In this document: piece by piece, positions 27,520 to 36,487 of the stretch
Numbering within the stretch: position 1 is the stretch's first letter
How the letters are laid out: each line of letters starts with the position of its first letter
DNA from: Candidatus Salinicoccus stercoripullorum
GTDB taxonomy: Bacteria; Bacillota; Bacilli; Staphylococcales; Salinicoccaceae
Reading direction: 5' to 3'
Length of the DNA stretch: 64,000 nt
NCBI GenBank assembly: GCA_019113295.1
Contig: DXHR01000011.1
Coordinates: 1-64,000, forward strand
Notes under the pieces: model-generated
Database searches by the model: none
What the model saw: only the letters and a program-made list of their open reading frames with translations
What the model was told of the DNA's origin: nothing
Program-made: the position numbers and the translations under genes

Positions 27520-27935
27520 CTCTAGTCCGGTATCTCTATAAGCCATGTTCTGTACCGCTGTGCTGCGGGCGTGCACTAGCTACACTCGCACATTGGTGAT
27601 AATCATCTGTCTATACTACTATCGTAATATCTCTCCTCAGGTTGAATTCCCGTTGGAAAGTGCTCCTACCTAATTTGGATTGCTCACTCGAGGGGTTTAC
27701 CGCGTTCCACCTTCATGCATTTCTGCTGAAGCTCCGTCACTGTGGCACTTTTACAGCTACTAGGGCCATATGAATACACACTTAGGCCGGTTCACAGCCG
27801 TCAGCCGTCTTAAACGAGCTGCCCTGACTTATTGTTTCGTCAGGCACGAACACTACGACCATCTCAGGACCGTGTGAGCATGGACTTTCCTCTATGCATT
27901 TTAGGAATGCATAGCGATTATCAGAAACACCGTGC
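27520..27935 (-). ncRNA. rnpB: RNase P RNA, Bacillus (class B) type
   Basis: This is the catalytic RNA of RNase P, which matures the 5' end of tRNAs. The universal block GAGGAAAGTCC (27882-27892, minus strand) follows the P2/P3 start (GATAATCGC), and the 3' part carries ACAGAA with the complementary strand of P4, then GGCTTATAGA near the end. The length of about 410 nt fits class B. The ends are estimates. It lies between gpsB and the methyltransferase gene, the usual staphylococcal place. Confidence 0.95.
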
Positions 27936-27961
27936 TGCTTGTATCACTGATCTTCAGAAGA

Positions 27962-28288
27962 TCAGTTCACTTTTGATTGGCCGAACACTTTCTTCTCCAG
28001 ACTGCTCAATCTCTTGAGGATGTCTATCTGATGATTCTGTGTCTGGTTGTCAGCGGATCTTGATTTCGTTGCGACACGGATTCTGAGATCCTCGACCTCT
28101 TTTTTCAACCGGGCATTCTCTTCCTCCAGTCGCTTGAGATTGCTGTTCATATCAGCCATCTTCTGATAGTCACTGATCACATCATCCAGGAAACTATCCA
28201 CTTCAAGGGGTTTGAACCCCCGGACGGATTTTTCGAATTCTTTCTCAAAAATATCCTTTGCTGACAATTTCAGCGTCTGTTCACTCAT
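27962..28288 (-). CDS. gpsB: Cell-division protein GpsB
   Basis: This DivIVA-like coiled-coil adaptor links division and penicillin-binding proteins at the septum. The membrane-binding N-terminal domain ([23 protein letters not shown], abbreviated here by its ends KDIFEKEF and LEVDSF) leads into a coiled coil (about 35-70) and a short Gln/Ser-rich C-terminal trimerisation helix. I chose the ATG at 28288, 5 nt after AGAGGTGA; an in-frame TTG at 28303 would overlap ypsA. The length is 108 residues. It lies next to ypsA, as in all Bacillales. Confidence 0.92.
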   Translation of the reverse strand: MSEQTLKLSAKDIFEKEFEKSVRGFKPLEVDSFLDDVISDYQKMADMNSNLKRLEEENARLKKEVEDLRIRVATKSRSADNQTQNHQIDILKRLSSLEKKVFGQSKVN

Positions 28289-28299
28289 CGTCTCACCTC

Positions 28300-28839
28300 T
28301 CAACCGTCATATCTGGAATCTATGAAAGTATTGATTTCATCAAATTGTATTCTTTCAATATTATACGTATTATTCGTCTGGAATTCAAGTATTTCGTTAT
28401 ATAAGAATCGTGTTTTGGATGGTGTCGCCTCATCATATACGATTATGGCCTGGTCGGTATTCTCAATCAGGAATTGGTTGATCTGTCTGAACATCCCCGG
28501 ATTTGTATAGGTTTTTTCGAAAATGAACCGGTGGAAATCACATTCGGCCAGTATTTCATTGAGAAGGATCTTTTCTTCATCTTTATACCTCTCATCAAAG
28601 TCATGGAATGGCTTCAGGACGGCAAGCGCTGCATCATATTCTTCTTTGAGTTCAAGGATGCATTTTGCTGCATACAGTTCGATTCCGGTGTATCCCTGTA
28701 TTATGAACCATTCCGTGCCGGTTTCCAGGTATTCTCGTATCTTATGCTTCAAAAAGTCCATGAGCACCTCTTTTTTGGGATCGTTATTCTTGTATATGCC
28801 GAGCTCATACGGCCGGTATCCTGCAATCAGTGTCTTCAC
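28300..28839 (-). CDS. ypsA: YpsA-family protein (DUF1273, SLOG fold)
   Basis: This 179-residue cytosolic protein of the DprA/SLOG-like DUF1273 family is linked to cell division through its conserved pairing with gpsB. Blocks seen are GYRPYELGI, the [15 protein letters not shown] glycine loop and SDQ-like [10 protein letters not shown]. The best start is the GTG at 28839 (GAAGGG 8 nt upstream, GTGA overlap with the YppE-like gene). An earlier in-frame ATG at 28875 would overlap that gene by 40 nt. Confidence 0.87.
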   Translation of the reverse strand: MKTLIAGYRPYELGIYKNNDPKKEVLMDFLKHKIREYLETGTEWFIIQGYTGIELYAAKCILELKEEYDAALAVLKPFHDFDERYKDEEKILLNEILAECDFHRFIFEKTYTNPGMFRQINQFLIENTDQAIIVYDEATPSKTRFLYNEILEFQTNNTYNIERIQFDEINTFIDSRYDG

Positions 28840-29174
28840 GAAATGAGCCCTTCCCTTTTGGCATGCTGCACCCACATATTTATGAACTTGGTCTTTTCCT
28901 TGTAGAGTTTTCTGCTGAAACGCCCGGCATGGCAGGACATCAGAAGTTCCAGGAACTCTTCGACCACCTTCTGCCTTGTCCCCGGATCGAACCGTCCGTC
29001 GGTTTCTATTTCTTCCATATTATATACGAGGGCCTTGTTCTTCTCAAGAAACGGTGCGACTTCCTTCTCGAAGTCGAATTCATACCCCTCCTTCGCCTTC
29101 TTATACCGTGCATCCACTTCATCAAGCAGTGATGTGAGTGCATCGTAAGCTTCAATTCTTGACAAAAATGCCAC
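28836..29174 (-). CDS. yppE: YppE-like protein (DUF1798)
   Basis: This small acidic all-helical protein of unknown function is 110-112 residues long. The C-terminal half, with LELLMSCHAGRFSRKLYKE, fits the DUF1798 family found between ypsA and recU in Bacillales. The start is uncertain. The GTG at 29174 is 1-2 nt from the SD AGGGAG, while a TTG at 29165 has a 10-nt spacer and may be the real one. It overlaps ypsA by 4 nt and is divergent from recU. Confidence 0.75.
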   Translation of the reverse strand: MAFLSRIEAYDALTSLLDEVDARYKKAKEGYEFDFEKEVAPFLEKNKALVYNMEEIETDGRFDPGTRQKVVEEFLELLMSCHAGRFSRKLYKEKTKFINMWVQHAKREGLIS

Positions 29175-29262
29175 ACTCCCTATAATTATGATTGGTTTAT
29201 TTCCCTTATTTTATTGTATAATATTATAATATCATCATACAGAAATATGGAAGGCGATGTTA
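29175..29262. promoter_or_regulatory. Divergent promoter region yppE / recU
   Basis: These 88 nt are AT-rich and hold a TATAAT at about 29217-29222 in plus orientation with a weak TTGGTT 19 nt upstream, and further TATAAT-like repeats. They must carry promoters for the plus-strand recU-pbp2 pair and probably the minus-strand yppE-ypsA-gpsB set. No operator was recognised. Confidence 0.45.
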
Positions 29263-29874
29263 ATGAAGTATCCTAAAGGTACGAGGCCCGGAAGGCAGAA
29301 CAGATCCGGTGCCGGCCGCAGGAAAGACGGCGAAGTGCGCTACGGCTCAAGGGGCATGACGCTTGAGAAGGATCTGGACTTTGCCAACAGCTACTATCTG
29401 GAGCACGGCCGCGCGGTGATACATAAAAAGCCGACACCTGTCCAGATCGTAAACGTTGATTATCCTTCCAGAAACAAAGCAAAGATAAACGAAGCCTATT
29501 TCAAAGTGCCGTCCACGAGTGACTACAATGGACTGTACAAAGGGAAATATATCGATTTTGAAGCAAAGGAAACGAGAAATGAAACACGTTTCCCGTTCAT
29601 CAACATCCATGAGCATCAGGTGCGCCATATGCACCAGTGCCATCTGCACGGCGGCATAGTATTCATCATAATCAAATTCACATTCTATGATGAAACCTAT
29701 ATGATGCCTTTTGAAAGGTTCCTCCCCTACTGGGAACGGTTTTTGGATGATGGCAGGAAGTCCATACGCTATACTGATATCAAAGAAGACAGTCTCTCTC
29801 TGAGAACAGGCATCAATCCCAGAATCGACTATCTTGCAGCCGTTGATGAATTTTATTTTGAGAATGGAGATTAG
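29263..29874 (+). CDS. recU: Holliday-junction resolvase RecU
   Basis: RecU cuts Holliday junctions in recombination and chromosome segregation. The nuclease core has Asp87, Asp98, Glu100 and Lys102 (DYNG...YIDFEAKET), and HKKPTPVQIVNVDYP precedes it. The N-terminal Arg/Gly-rich tail (RPGRQNRSGAGRR) is the usual flexible DNA-binding stretch. I chose the ATG at 29263, with GGAAGG 8 nt upstream; an ATG two codons earlier is too close. The length is 203 residues. The pbp2 start follows 3 nt after its stop, as in other Firmicutes. Confidence 0.95.
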   Translation: MKYPKGTRPGRQNRSGAGRRKDGEVRYGSRGMTLEKDLDFANSYYLEHGRAVIHKKPTPVQIVNVDYPSRNKAKINEAYFKVPSTSDYNGLYKGKYIDFEAKETRNETRFPFINIHEHQVRHMHQCHLHGGIVFIIIKFTFYDETYMMPFERFLPYWERFLDDGRKSIRYTDIKEDSLSLRTGINPRIDYLAAVDEFYFENGD

Positions 29875-29877
29875 ATA

Positions 29878-32340
29878 ATGGATCAGAATAACTATAAAAG
29901 GACAAGCAGGCCCGGAAGGAAAAAACCGGCAGCAGGCGATAAAAAGAGCAATGATAAGATGTCCCGGTCATCCCTCATCAAACGGATACTGCTTTGGGCG
30001 GTTCTGATCGGGCTTGTGATGCTCGTGCTGGGTTCATTCCTGTTTGCATATTACGCCTCCAAAGCCCCTGCGTTCAGTGAAGAGAAACTGAAAGATCCGA
30101 TACCTGCACGCGTATATGATAAGGATGACAACCTTGTGACCACTCTGTATCAGGGTCAGAAAAGGGAGTTAATCGAAATAGAAAATACACCCGAGCAGAT
30201 GACGGATGCCGTACTCGCCATCGAGGACGACAGGTTCTATGAACACGGTGCAATAGACTTCATCCGGCTCGGCGGCGCGGTACTCAGTAATCTTTCGGAC
30301 GGTTTCGGCAGTGAAGGTGCGAGCACGATTACACAGCAGGTGGTGAAAAGGGCGTTCCTGACTGCGGATAAGACCGTTGAAAGAAAGGCTCAGGAAGCCT
30401 ATCTCGCATATCGTCTGGAACAGGAATATTCTAAAGATGAGATACTCGAGATGTATCTGAACAAAATCTACTATTCAGATGGAATATACGGCATAAGGAC
30501 AGCCAGCAATTATTATTTCGATAAGGAATTGGATGAGCTCAACCTGGCAGAATCAGCCTATCTTGCCGGCCTGCCTCAGCTGCCGAACAGATATAACCTG
30601 TACATTGATCCGGAGCAGGGCACAAAACGCGCCCATACAGTGCTCTATCAGATGCTGAACCATGACAGGATCACACAGGAGCAGTACGATGAAGCAGTCA
30701 ATACCGACATTACTGCCAACCTTGTTGAGCGGACCGAGGAAGAACGTGCGGACATTGAACCGGAGGATCCGGAGTATGCCTCCTATATCAATGTAATCAA
30801 ACAGGAGCTGCAGAAGAATGAAAAATTCGAGGGTATGGAGCTGTCCGAGGCGCTGGCGAGCGGACTCGACATCTATACTAACATGGATGCAGACATCCAG
30901 AGACAGCTGCAGGGCATGGCGGATAATGAGGATTACTATTACAACCCTAAATTCCAAAGTGAACACTTCAATATCGCCTCCAGCATCCTTGATACTGAGA
31001 CAGGCAACCTCGTCGCAATCACAGGGGGACGGAATTACAGGGAAGTCGTGAACCATAACCAGGCGTTAACACCCAAGAACGCGGGATCCACGATGAAGCC
31101 TTTCCTGGCTTATGGACCTGCGATTGAAAATATGGAATGGCGGACGGATCATAAGATAGAAGATGAATATGAATACAGTCCGAAAGGCCACGACAACACA
31201 ATCTACAACTACGATATGCAGGATCATGGTGAAGTGACCATGCGGGATGCCCTGAGACAGAGCTTCAACATTCCCGCAGTCAAGACATTCGAAACAGTCA
31301 AGGAAGAAGCCGGTGATGATGCACCGGAAGAATTCGCCGAGGAGACCGGTCTTGACTACAGTGAGAAAGAGGACGGCAACTATTCACTTTCTTTCAATGA
31401 TGTGCTGGGAGGCAGCCAGTCAACATTCAGCCCGCTGCAGATGGCAGAAGCCTACTCCACTCTCGGGAATGGAGGAACTTATAATGAGGCGCAGTCCATC
31501 CGATACGTAAAGACAGACGAAGGAGAAACAATCGAATTTGAAAGCGAGTCACATCAGGCAATGGAGGACTACACGGCATACATGCTCACTGATATGCTCA
31601 AAGGAACATTTGAGACGTATGGAAGTGCGGACTATATCCAGATGGACGGACTGAACATTGCCGGCAAGACAGGTACAACCTCCTATTCCAGATCTGTCAG
31701 GGAAGAATACAATCTGCCGGATAATGCAGCCAAAGACGCCTGGATGGTCGGTTATACCCCCGAATATACGATGAGTGTCTGGACCGGTTTCACTGCAACG
31801 GAAGAAAATGGGGATACGTCATTTGTGGGTCAGGATGAACAGATCACCCCGCAATGGTTCTTCCGTGATATCATGCAGTCGATTTCGACGTATAACGGCC
31901 AGGATTTCCAGCAGCCTGACAGTGTAGTTGACATTTCCGGCGGAGAGCTCGCCGTCCGTGGCAGTGAAGATCTCCAGAGCTATCAGGACAGACAGAAAGA
32001 GCAGCAGCGTGCCGAAAAGGAACGCAGAGAACGCCAGGAACAGCAGGCTGAAGAACGTGCTCGAAGAGAAGCGGAACAGAAGAGTGAAGAAGAGACTGAA
32101 GAAGAGGAGACCACTGAGGAATCCACTGAAGAGGAAACCACCGAAGAACCGACAGAAGAAGAGTCAACCGAAGAGGAGACCACTGAGGAACCTACGGAAG
32201 AAGAGACGACAGAGGAAGAAACCACTGAGGAAGAAACGACTGAAGAAGAAACTACCGAAGAACCGACAGAGGAAGAAGCCACTGAGGAGTCGGCCCCCCA
32301 GGAGGAATCCACTGAAGAATCTGGCGACAACGCCGCATAA
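29878..32340 (+). CDS. pbp2: Bifunctional class A penicillin-binding protein 2
   Basis: This membrane-bound transglycosylase/transpeptidase makes peptidoglycan. Layout: a basic cytosolic tail, TM (about 33-58), GT51 domain with catalytic Glu116 in AIEDDRFYEHG and GASTITQQ, then the transpeptidase domain with Ser404 in STMK, Ser462 in SFN and Lys597 in KTGTTS. Everything needed is intact. From about residue 740 to 812 the protein is a Thr/Glu pentapeptide-type repeat, which makes it roughly 100 residues longer than S. aureus PBP2. SD GGAG lies inside the recU 3' end, and a strong palindromic terminator follows the stop. Confidence 0.95.
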   Translation: MDQNNYKRTSRPGRKKPAAGDKKSNDKMSRSSLIKRILLWAVLIGLVMLVLGSFLFAYYASKAPAFSEEKLKDPIPARVYDKDDNLVTTLYQGQKRELIEIENTPEQMTDAVLAIEDDRFYEHGAIDFIRLGGAVLSNLSDGFGSEGASTITQQVVKRAFLTADKTVERKAQEAYLAYRLEQEYSKDEILEMYLNKIYYSDGIYGIRTASNYYFDKELDELNLAESAYLAGLPQLPNRYNLYIDPEQGTKRAHTVLYQMLNHDRITQEQYDEAVNTDITANLVERTEEERADIEPEDPEYASYINVIKQELQKNEKFEGMELSEALASGLDIYTNMDADIQRQLQGMADNEDYYYNPKFQSEHFNIASSILDTETGNLVAITGGRNYREVVNHNQALTPKNAGSTMKPFLAYGPAIENMEWRTDHKIEDEYEYSPKGHDNTIYNYDMQDHGEVTMRDALRQSFNIPAVKTFETVKEEAGDDAPEEFAEETGLDYSEKEDGNYSLSFNDVLGGSQSTFSPLQMAEAYSTLGNGGTYNEAQSIRYVKTDEGETIEFESESHQAMEDYTAYMLTDMLKGTFETYGSADYIQMDGLNIAGKTGTTSYSRSVREEYNLPDNAAKDAWMVGYTPEYTMSVWTGFTATEENGDTSFVGQDEQITPQWFFRDIMQSISTYNGQDFQQPDSVVDISGGELAVRGSEDLQSYQDRQKEQQRAEKERRERQEQQAEERARREAEQKSEEETEEEETTEESTEEETTEEPTEEESTEEETTEEPTEEETTEEETTEEETTEEETTEEPTEEEATEESAPQEESTEESGDNAA
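32095..32322 (+). repeat. Thr/Glu codon repeat in the pbp2 3' end
   Basis: This is a degenerate 15-nt minisatellite coding for imperfect units of the type TEEET, TEEEP and TEEES (about 14 copies). Codons vary between units (ACC, ACT, ACG, ACA; GAA, GAG), so it is not a recent pure expansion. Confidence 0.85.
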
Positions 32341-32342
32341 AC

Positions 32343-32380
32343 AAACAGAACCCCCGGTCAATTGACCGGGGGTTCTGTTT
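32343..32380. terminator. Palindromic terminator between pbp2 and ypoC
   Basis: A perfect 19+19 nt palindrome with core AACCCCCGGTC/GACCGGGGGTT and an AATT centre, flanked by T/A runs, serves both convergent operons. Confidence 0.9.
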
Positions 32381-32655
32381 TATCTTCTTGCGCAGTACGA
32401 GGCACTGCGTTTATTGAACTCATCATAAATGTTTTTCAGCTGGACGATGCTGTGGTACCGGCAGGGCCTTGCATCGATATAGTCCATCCGTTCGCTGTAG
32501 TTGAGCGGCAGGAGCGCACCGGGATCGTCCGGAGCGAGGGCCAGGACCGTCTCTTCGATGTGCTGCCCAATCCCACTCCTGAACCGATTGTAGACTGTCC
32601 TGTCTGGATTTTTGGCGTTTTCAAGCAGACTGTCGTACATTTCTTCCATAGTCAT
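32380..32655 (-). CDS. ypoC: YpoC-like protein
   Basis: This 91-residue protein of unknown function lies downstream of nth, as ypoC does in Bacillus and Staphylococcus. It carries SERMDYIDARPCRYHSIVQL, which fits the YpoC domain. I start it at the ATG at 32655, which overlaps the nth stop by 4 nt (ATGA). The frame is open a further 14 codons upstream, inside nth. The stop codon touches the bidirectional terminator. Confidence 0.7.
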   Translation of the reverse strand: MTMEEMYDSLLENAKNPDRTVYNRFRSGIGQHIEETVLALAPDDPGALLPLNYSERMDYIDARPCRYHSIVQLKNIYDEFNKRSASYCARR

Positions 32656-33308
32656 GGGCGGTTTTTCGCTTTCATGCGCTTCTGCCCTTCCCTGCAATCC
32701 TCAAGGAGCGGACAGATATCACACTTGGGTGATCTTGACAGACAGTGGTAGCGTCCGAAGAAGATGAGCTGATGATGTGTTTTGCTCCATCGTTCCGAAG
32801 GGATCTTTTTCATCAGTGTCCGTTCGACTTCGAGGACCGAATCCTTGTAACGGGCGATTCCAAGACGTTTTGAAACCCGTTCGACATGTGTGTCCACCGC
32901 AATCCTGGGGACATCGAAAGCTACGGAGAGCACGACATTGGCGGTTTTCCGCCCCACTCCCGCGAGGCTTATCAGATCTTCATAATTGCCTGGGATTTGA
33001 CCGTCATAGCGGTCGAGGAGATCACTGCACAATTTCTGGATATTTTTCGCTTTGTTGCGGAACAGCCCAATGGATCTGATATCATTTTCCAGTTCTGCAA
33101 GCTCCACAGCCAGGAAGTCTTCCGGTGTCCGATACTTTTTGAAAAGCTCCCTCGTCACCCTGTTGACAAGATTATCGGTGCACTGTGCTGACAGCAGTAC
33201 TGCAATGGTCAGCTCAAAAGAGTTTTCATGGAGGAGTTCACATTCCGCGTCCGGGAACATCGTGTCGATCTTATCAATCATTTCCATCGTCTTTTTGCCA
33301 CTAATCAA
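32652..33308 (-). CDS. nth: Endonuclease III (DNA glycosylase/AP lyase)
   Basis: This base-excision repair enzyme acts on oxidised pyrimidines. The helix-hairpin-helix LAGVGRKTANVVL carries the catalytic Lys, the catalytic Asp is in VDTHVERVSKRLG, and the C-terminal 4Fe-4S loop is C-x6-C-x2-C-x5-C (HCLSRSPKCDICPLLEDC). I favour a TTG start at 33308 (AAGGAG 9 nt upstream), which aligns the N-terminus with S. aureus Nth as I recall it; an ATG at 33314 is only 3 nt from that SD. It overlaps dnaD slightly. Confidence 0.94.
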   Translation of the reverse strand: MISGKKTMEMIDKIDTMFPDAECELLHENSFELTIAVLLSAQCTDNLVNRVTRELFKKYRTPEDFLAVELAELENDIRSIGLFRNKAKNIQKLCSDLLDRYDGQIPGNYEDLISLAGVGRKTANVVLSVAFDVPRIAVDTHVERVSKRLGIARYKDSVLEVERTLMKKIPSERWSKTHHQLIFFGRYHCLSRSPKCDICPLLEDCREGQKRMKAKNRP

Positions 33309-33924
33309 ATACATCTTCTCCTTCCAGCCAGGAACGGACCGGCATCCTCCTGCGGCTGCTTTGTTCTTCTTTCCTGTTATCGGTGCTGTTCAGTATGCGT
33401 TCAACATACTGGAGCGATGTCACCTGGTTCTGATAGGCAAGATCTATCGCTTCCTTTATCTTTTCGGGGGAATGCCCGGAATCATCCAGCCAGCTGTTCA
33501 TACGCTGGAATTCATTTGGACTGATCACCCTGCCGTAAAGCAGTTCCACATACTCGAACAAGTCTCTGATTTTTGACGGGTCTTGCTTCTTTTCTCCGGC
33601 CCCGGGGTCAGCAGCTTTGATCAGTTTTTTGAACAGCGGATCCAGACTGAAACGTTCGATGAATTTGCCTTGGTCCTTTACAGTCTCAATTTCAATCAGA
33701 CTGTCCTGTATCAGATTTTCCATGATTTTCGAAATGTCATTTTCCGACATTGTCGTATGCGCAGCCAGTGTCCCGAATTCCGGGAGCTTGTCGGAGGTGC
33801 TGTAAATATCCATCAGGCGGATGAGGATAACCAGGGACTGTTCATCAATACCCAGCGTGCCGTACTTATCTATCAGGATTTTATTTACAGGTACATTGAT
33901 ATAACGCATAAATCTTTCAAGCAT
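33301..33924 (-). CDS. dnaD: DNA replication initiation protein DnaD
   Basis: This primosomal protein helps DnaA/DnaB load the replicative helicase. It has an N-terminal winged-helix DDBH1 domain (about 1-110) and a C-terminal DDBH2 domain (about 125-190) with YELL-like FEYVELLYGR and NEFQRMNSWLDD. The tail is basic (RRRMPVRSW). AAGGAG lies 9 nt before the ATG. An intrinsic terminator abuts this SD upstream, leaving no room for a promoter of its own, so expression depends on read-through from asnS or on a promoter inside it. Confidence 0.92.
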   Translation of the reverse strand: MLERFMRYINVPVNKILIDKYGTLGIDEQSLVILIRLMDIYSTSDKLPEFGTLAAHTTMSENDISKIMENLIQDSLIEIETVKDQGKFIERFSLDPLFKKLIKAADPGAGEKKQDPSKIRDLFEYVELLYGRVISPNEFQRMNSWLDDSGHSPEKIKEAIDLAYQNQVTSLQYVERILNSTDNRKEEQSSRRRMPVRSWLEGEDVFD

Positions 33925-33942
33925 ATTTGCATCTCCTTATGA

Positions 33943-33968
33943 AAAATATCGCCCGGAGGCGATATTTT
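33943..33968 (-). terminator. Terminator/attenuator between asnS and dnaD
   Basis: The 11-bp perfect stem AAAATATCGCC/GGCGATATTTT with a TCCG loop is followed by five T on the minus strand and then directly by the dnaD SD. Confidence 0.8.
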
Positions 33969-33971
33969 AAA

Positions 33972-35261
33972 CTATGGATAAAGACGGTTCAGCAGACGCG
34001 GAAACGGTGCTGTTTCCCTGACATGCTGAACACCGCTCAGCCATGCAACCGTTCTCTCCAATCCCAGTCCGAAACCGGAATGCGGTACGCTTCCGTATTT
34101 TCGGAGGTCAAGATACCATTCGTAAGCTGCAAGGTCCAGGCCGTTGTCCACGATCTTCTGTTTGAGTGTGTCGTAATCATGTATCCTCTGGCTTCCTCCG
34201 ATGACTTCCCCGTAACCTTCAGGAGCAATCAGATCTGCGCACAGCACCGTCCGTGGATCATCAGGGTTCTCTTCCATATAGAAGGATTTGATCTCTTTCG
34301 GATAGTTTACGATGAATACAGGGAGATCGAAATGATTTGCGATTTCAGTTTCATGCGGTGCCCCGAAGTCCTCACCCCATTCGATGTCATCAAAGCCTTT
34401 ATCCTTGAGCAGTTCAATCGCATCCGTATATGTGATACGCGGGAATGGCGCCTTGATCTTCCTGAGGATCGAAGTGTCGCGGTCAAGTGCCTCAAGATCA
34501 AATTGGCAGTGCTCAAGGACGTCCGTGACAATATATTCCACATACTGTTCCTGAACTTTGAGACTGTCTTCATGCTCGTAGAATGCCATTTCAGGTTCAA
34601 TCATCCAGAATTCGATCAGATGTCTTCTTGTCTTTGATTTCTCCGCGCGGAACGTCGGGCCGAATGAAAAGACTTTGCCATGTGCCATCGCAGCCGCTTC
34701 AGCATAGAGCTGACCGCTCTGGGACAGGAAAGCATCCTCTTCGAAGTATTTTGTATGGAACAGCTCAGTTGTACCTTCCGGTGAACTGCTGGTCAGGATA
34801 GGCGGATCAATTTTCTTATAGCCATTTTCAAAGAAGAAGTTATAAGTGCTTCTGATGATCTGGTTTCTGATATTCATTACCGCATGCTGTTTACGGGACC
34901 TCAGCCACAGATGGCGGTTGTCCATAAGGAACTCAGGTCCGTGGTTTTTGGGAGTGATCGGATAGCCTTCCGCCTGATGGATGATTTCGATGGCGGAGAC
35001 TTCCATTTCGTATCCGAAGGAAGAGCGTTCATCGGATTTGATCGTGCCTGTGACATACATGGATGTTTCCTGGTTCAGCCCTTTCGCTGCAGCGAAGAGG
35101 TCTTCATCCGCCGCTTTGACCACGACCGCCTGCATGAAGCCTGTACCATCCCTCAGCTGAAGGAATTGTATTTTCCCGCTGCCGCGCTTTTGCAGCAGCC
35201 AGCATCCGATTGTAACCTCCTGCCCGTCATACTTGGGTGCCTGGTTTATTGAAATCTTCAT
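33972..35261 (-). CDS. asnS: Asparaginyl-tRNA synthetase
   Basis: This class II synthetase charges tRNA-Asn. The N-terminal OB-fold anticodon-binding domain (about 1-105) is followed by the catalytic core with motif 2 [19 protein letters not shown] and motif 3 [15 protein letters not shown]. The 429-residue length is normal. It lies 8 nt after aspB, which makes aspartate, and no T-box leader precedes it. The order aspB-asnS-dnaD-nth matches Bacillus. Confidence 0.96.
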   Translation of the reverse strand: MKISINQAPKYDGQEVTIGCWLLQKRGSGKIQFLQLRDGTGFMQAVVVKAADEDLFAAAKGLNQETSMYVTGTIKSDERSSFGYEMEVSAIEIIHQAEGYPITPKNHGPEFLMDNRHLWLRSRKQHAVMNIRNQIIRSTYNFFFENGYKKIDPPILTSSSPEGTTELFHTKYFEEDAFLSQSGQLYAEAAAMAHGKVFSFGPTFRAEKSKTRRHLIEFWMIEPEMAFYEHEDSLKVQEQYVEYIVTDVLEHCQFDLEALDRDTSILRKIKAPFPRITYTDAIELLKDKGFDDIEWGEDFGAPHETEIANHFDLPVFIVNYPKEIKSFYMEENPDDPRTVLCADLIAPEGYGEVIGGSQRIHDYDTLKQKIVDNGLDLAAYEWYLDLRKYGSVPHSGFGLGLERTVAWLSGVQHVRETAPFPRLLNRLYP

Positions 35262-35269
35262 ATCTGATT

Positions 35270-36457
35270 TTAAGCTCCTTCTGTTCTCTGTAATACAAAT
35301 TGTCTGATACGCTCAAGCGCTTCATTCATGTCTTCAATGCTCAAAGAGTAGCTGAGCCTGATGTTATCCGGAGCTCCGAATCCGGAGCCGGGAACGACAG
35401 CCACATAGACCTCTTCAAGTACTGCGTTCACAAAGGCATCCACTGAATCGAAGCCACACCGTTCCGCACATTCCCTGAAATTCGGGAACAGATAGAAGGC
35501 GCCCTGCGGTTTTATACATGTGATGTAGGGGATCTCCATCAATTTATCATATGCTGCATCTCTGCGTTCATGGAATGTACGGTTATATTCCATGATGAAT
35601 GAATCATCCATTTCATATGCGGCAACCGCTGCCCATTGGGACGGTGTCACCGGATTGGATGTGGAATGGCTGGTCAGATCGGTCATCGCTTTGACAACTT
35701 CACTGTTGCCGCAGCAGTATCCGATCCTCCACCCTGTCATCGCGTGGGATTTGCTCACACCGTTGATGACAAACGTATTCTCCTTCATCTTACTGCTCAG
35801 TGAAGCAATGGAAATATGCTCACTGTCATAGACGAGCGTTTCATATATTTCATCCGCAACAACGATGAGATCCTTCTCTTCGATATATGCTGCCAGTGCT
35901 TCAAGTTCTTCACGGGTATAGACCATACCGCTCGGGTTGTTTGGCGAATTGAGGAGCAGCATGCGGGTCTTATCGGTGATGAATCCATCTATGATCTCGG
36001 GTGTCACCTTAAAAGAGGTTGATTCGTCCGTCGGCATGATGACAGGATTGCCGCCAGCCAGTTTCACCTGTTCTGTGTAGCTCACCCAGTAGGGTACCGG
36101 TATGAGTACTTCATCACCCGGGTTCAAAGTGGCTTGGAACAGATTGTAGAGGACATGTTTTGCACCGTTGCCGACAAATACTTCATCATGCTCATACGTA
36201 AGTCCGTGATCTTTCTCCATCTTATCGATGATCGCATTTTTAAGCTCGGGTATCCCTGCTGCCGCGGTATATTTAGTCTTGCCTGCTTTCAGCGATTCAT
36301 ATGCTTTGTCGATGATTTCATCAGGGGTGTTGAAGTCGGGCTCCCCTGCCCCGAGTCCGATGACGTCCACACCTTGTGCTTTCAGGTCTCTGGATTTAGC
36401 AGTGATCGCGAGTGTCTGACTCGGCGTTACATTTTTAATACGATCTGAGATTTGCAT
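35270..36457 (-). CDS. aspB: PLP-dependent aspartate aminotransferase (AspB type)
   Basis: This class I aminotransferase (fold type I) has the PLP Lys near 236 in [15 protein letters not shown], the NSPNNPSG loop and a C-terminal Arg in NIRLSYSLS that would bind the substrate carboxylate. It most likely interconverts aspartate/2-oxoglutarate with oxaloacetate/glutamate. AAGGAG precedes the ATG. The adjoining asnS uses the aspartate-derived asparagine. The substrate range of this family is broad, so the symbol rests on synteny with Bacillus. Confidence 0.88.
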   Translation of the reverse strand: MQISDRIKNVTPSQTLAITAKSRDLKAQGVDVIGLGAGEPDFNTPDEIIDKAYESLKAGKTKYTAAAGIPELKNAIIDKMEKDHGLTYEHDEVFVGNGAKHVLYNLFQATLNPGDEVLIPVPYWVSYTEQVKLAGGNPVIMPTDESTSFKVTPEIIDGFITDKTRMLLLNSPNNPSGMVYTREELEALAAYIEEKDLIVVADEIYETLVYDSEHISIASLSSKMKENTFVINGVSKSHAMTGWRIGYCCGNSEVVKAMTDLTSHSTSNPVTPSQWAAVAAYEMDDSFIMEYNRTFHERRDAAYDKLMEIPYITCIKPQGAFYLFPNFRECAERCGFDSVDAFVNAVLEEVYVAVVPGSGFGAPDNIRLSYSLSIEDMNEALERIRQFVLQRTEGA

Positions 36458-36487
36458 GTTCCTTCTCCTTTTATATTGATATAGTCA

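Noticed and set aside
27536..27930. Short open frames in the stretch between the methyltransferase gene and gpsB
   Set aside because: The stretch is RNase P RNA; the frames are incidental.
31983..32330. Minus-strand Ser/Val repeat frame under the pbp2 tail
   Set aside because: It is only the complement of the Thr/Glu codon repeat.
35262..35269. T-box leader for asnS
   Set aside because: Only 8 nt lie between aspB and asnS, and the aspB leader (36458-36487) is too short for a T-box.
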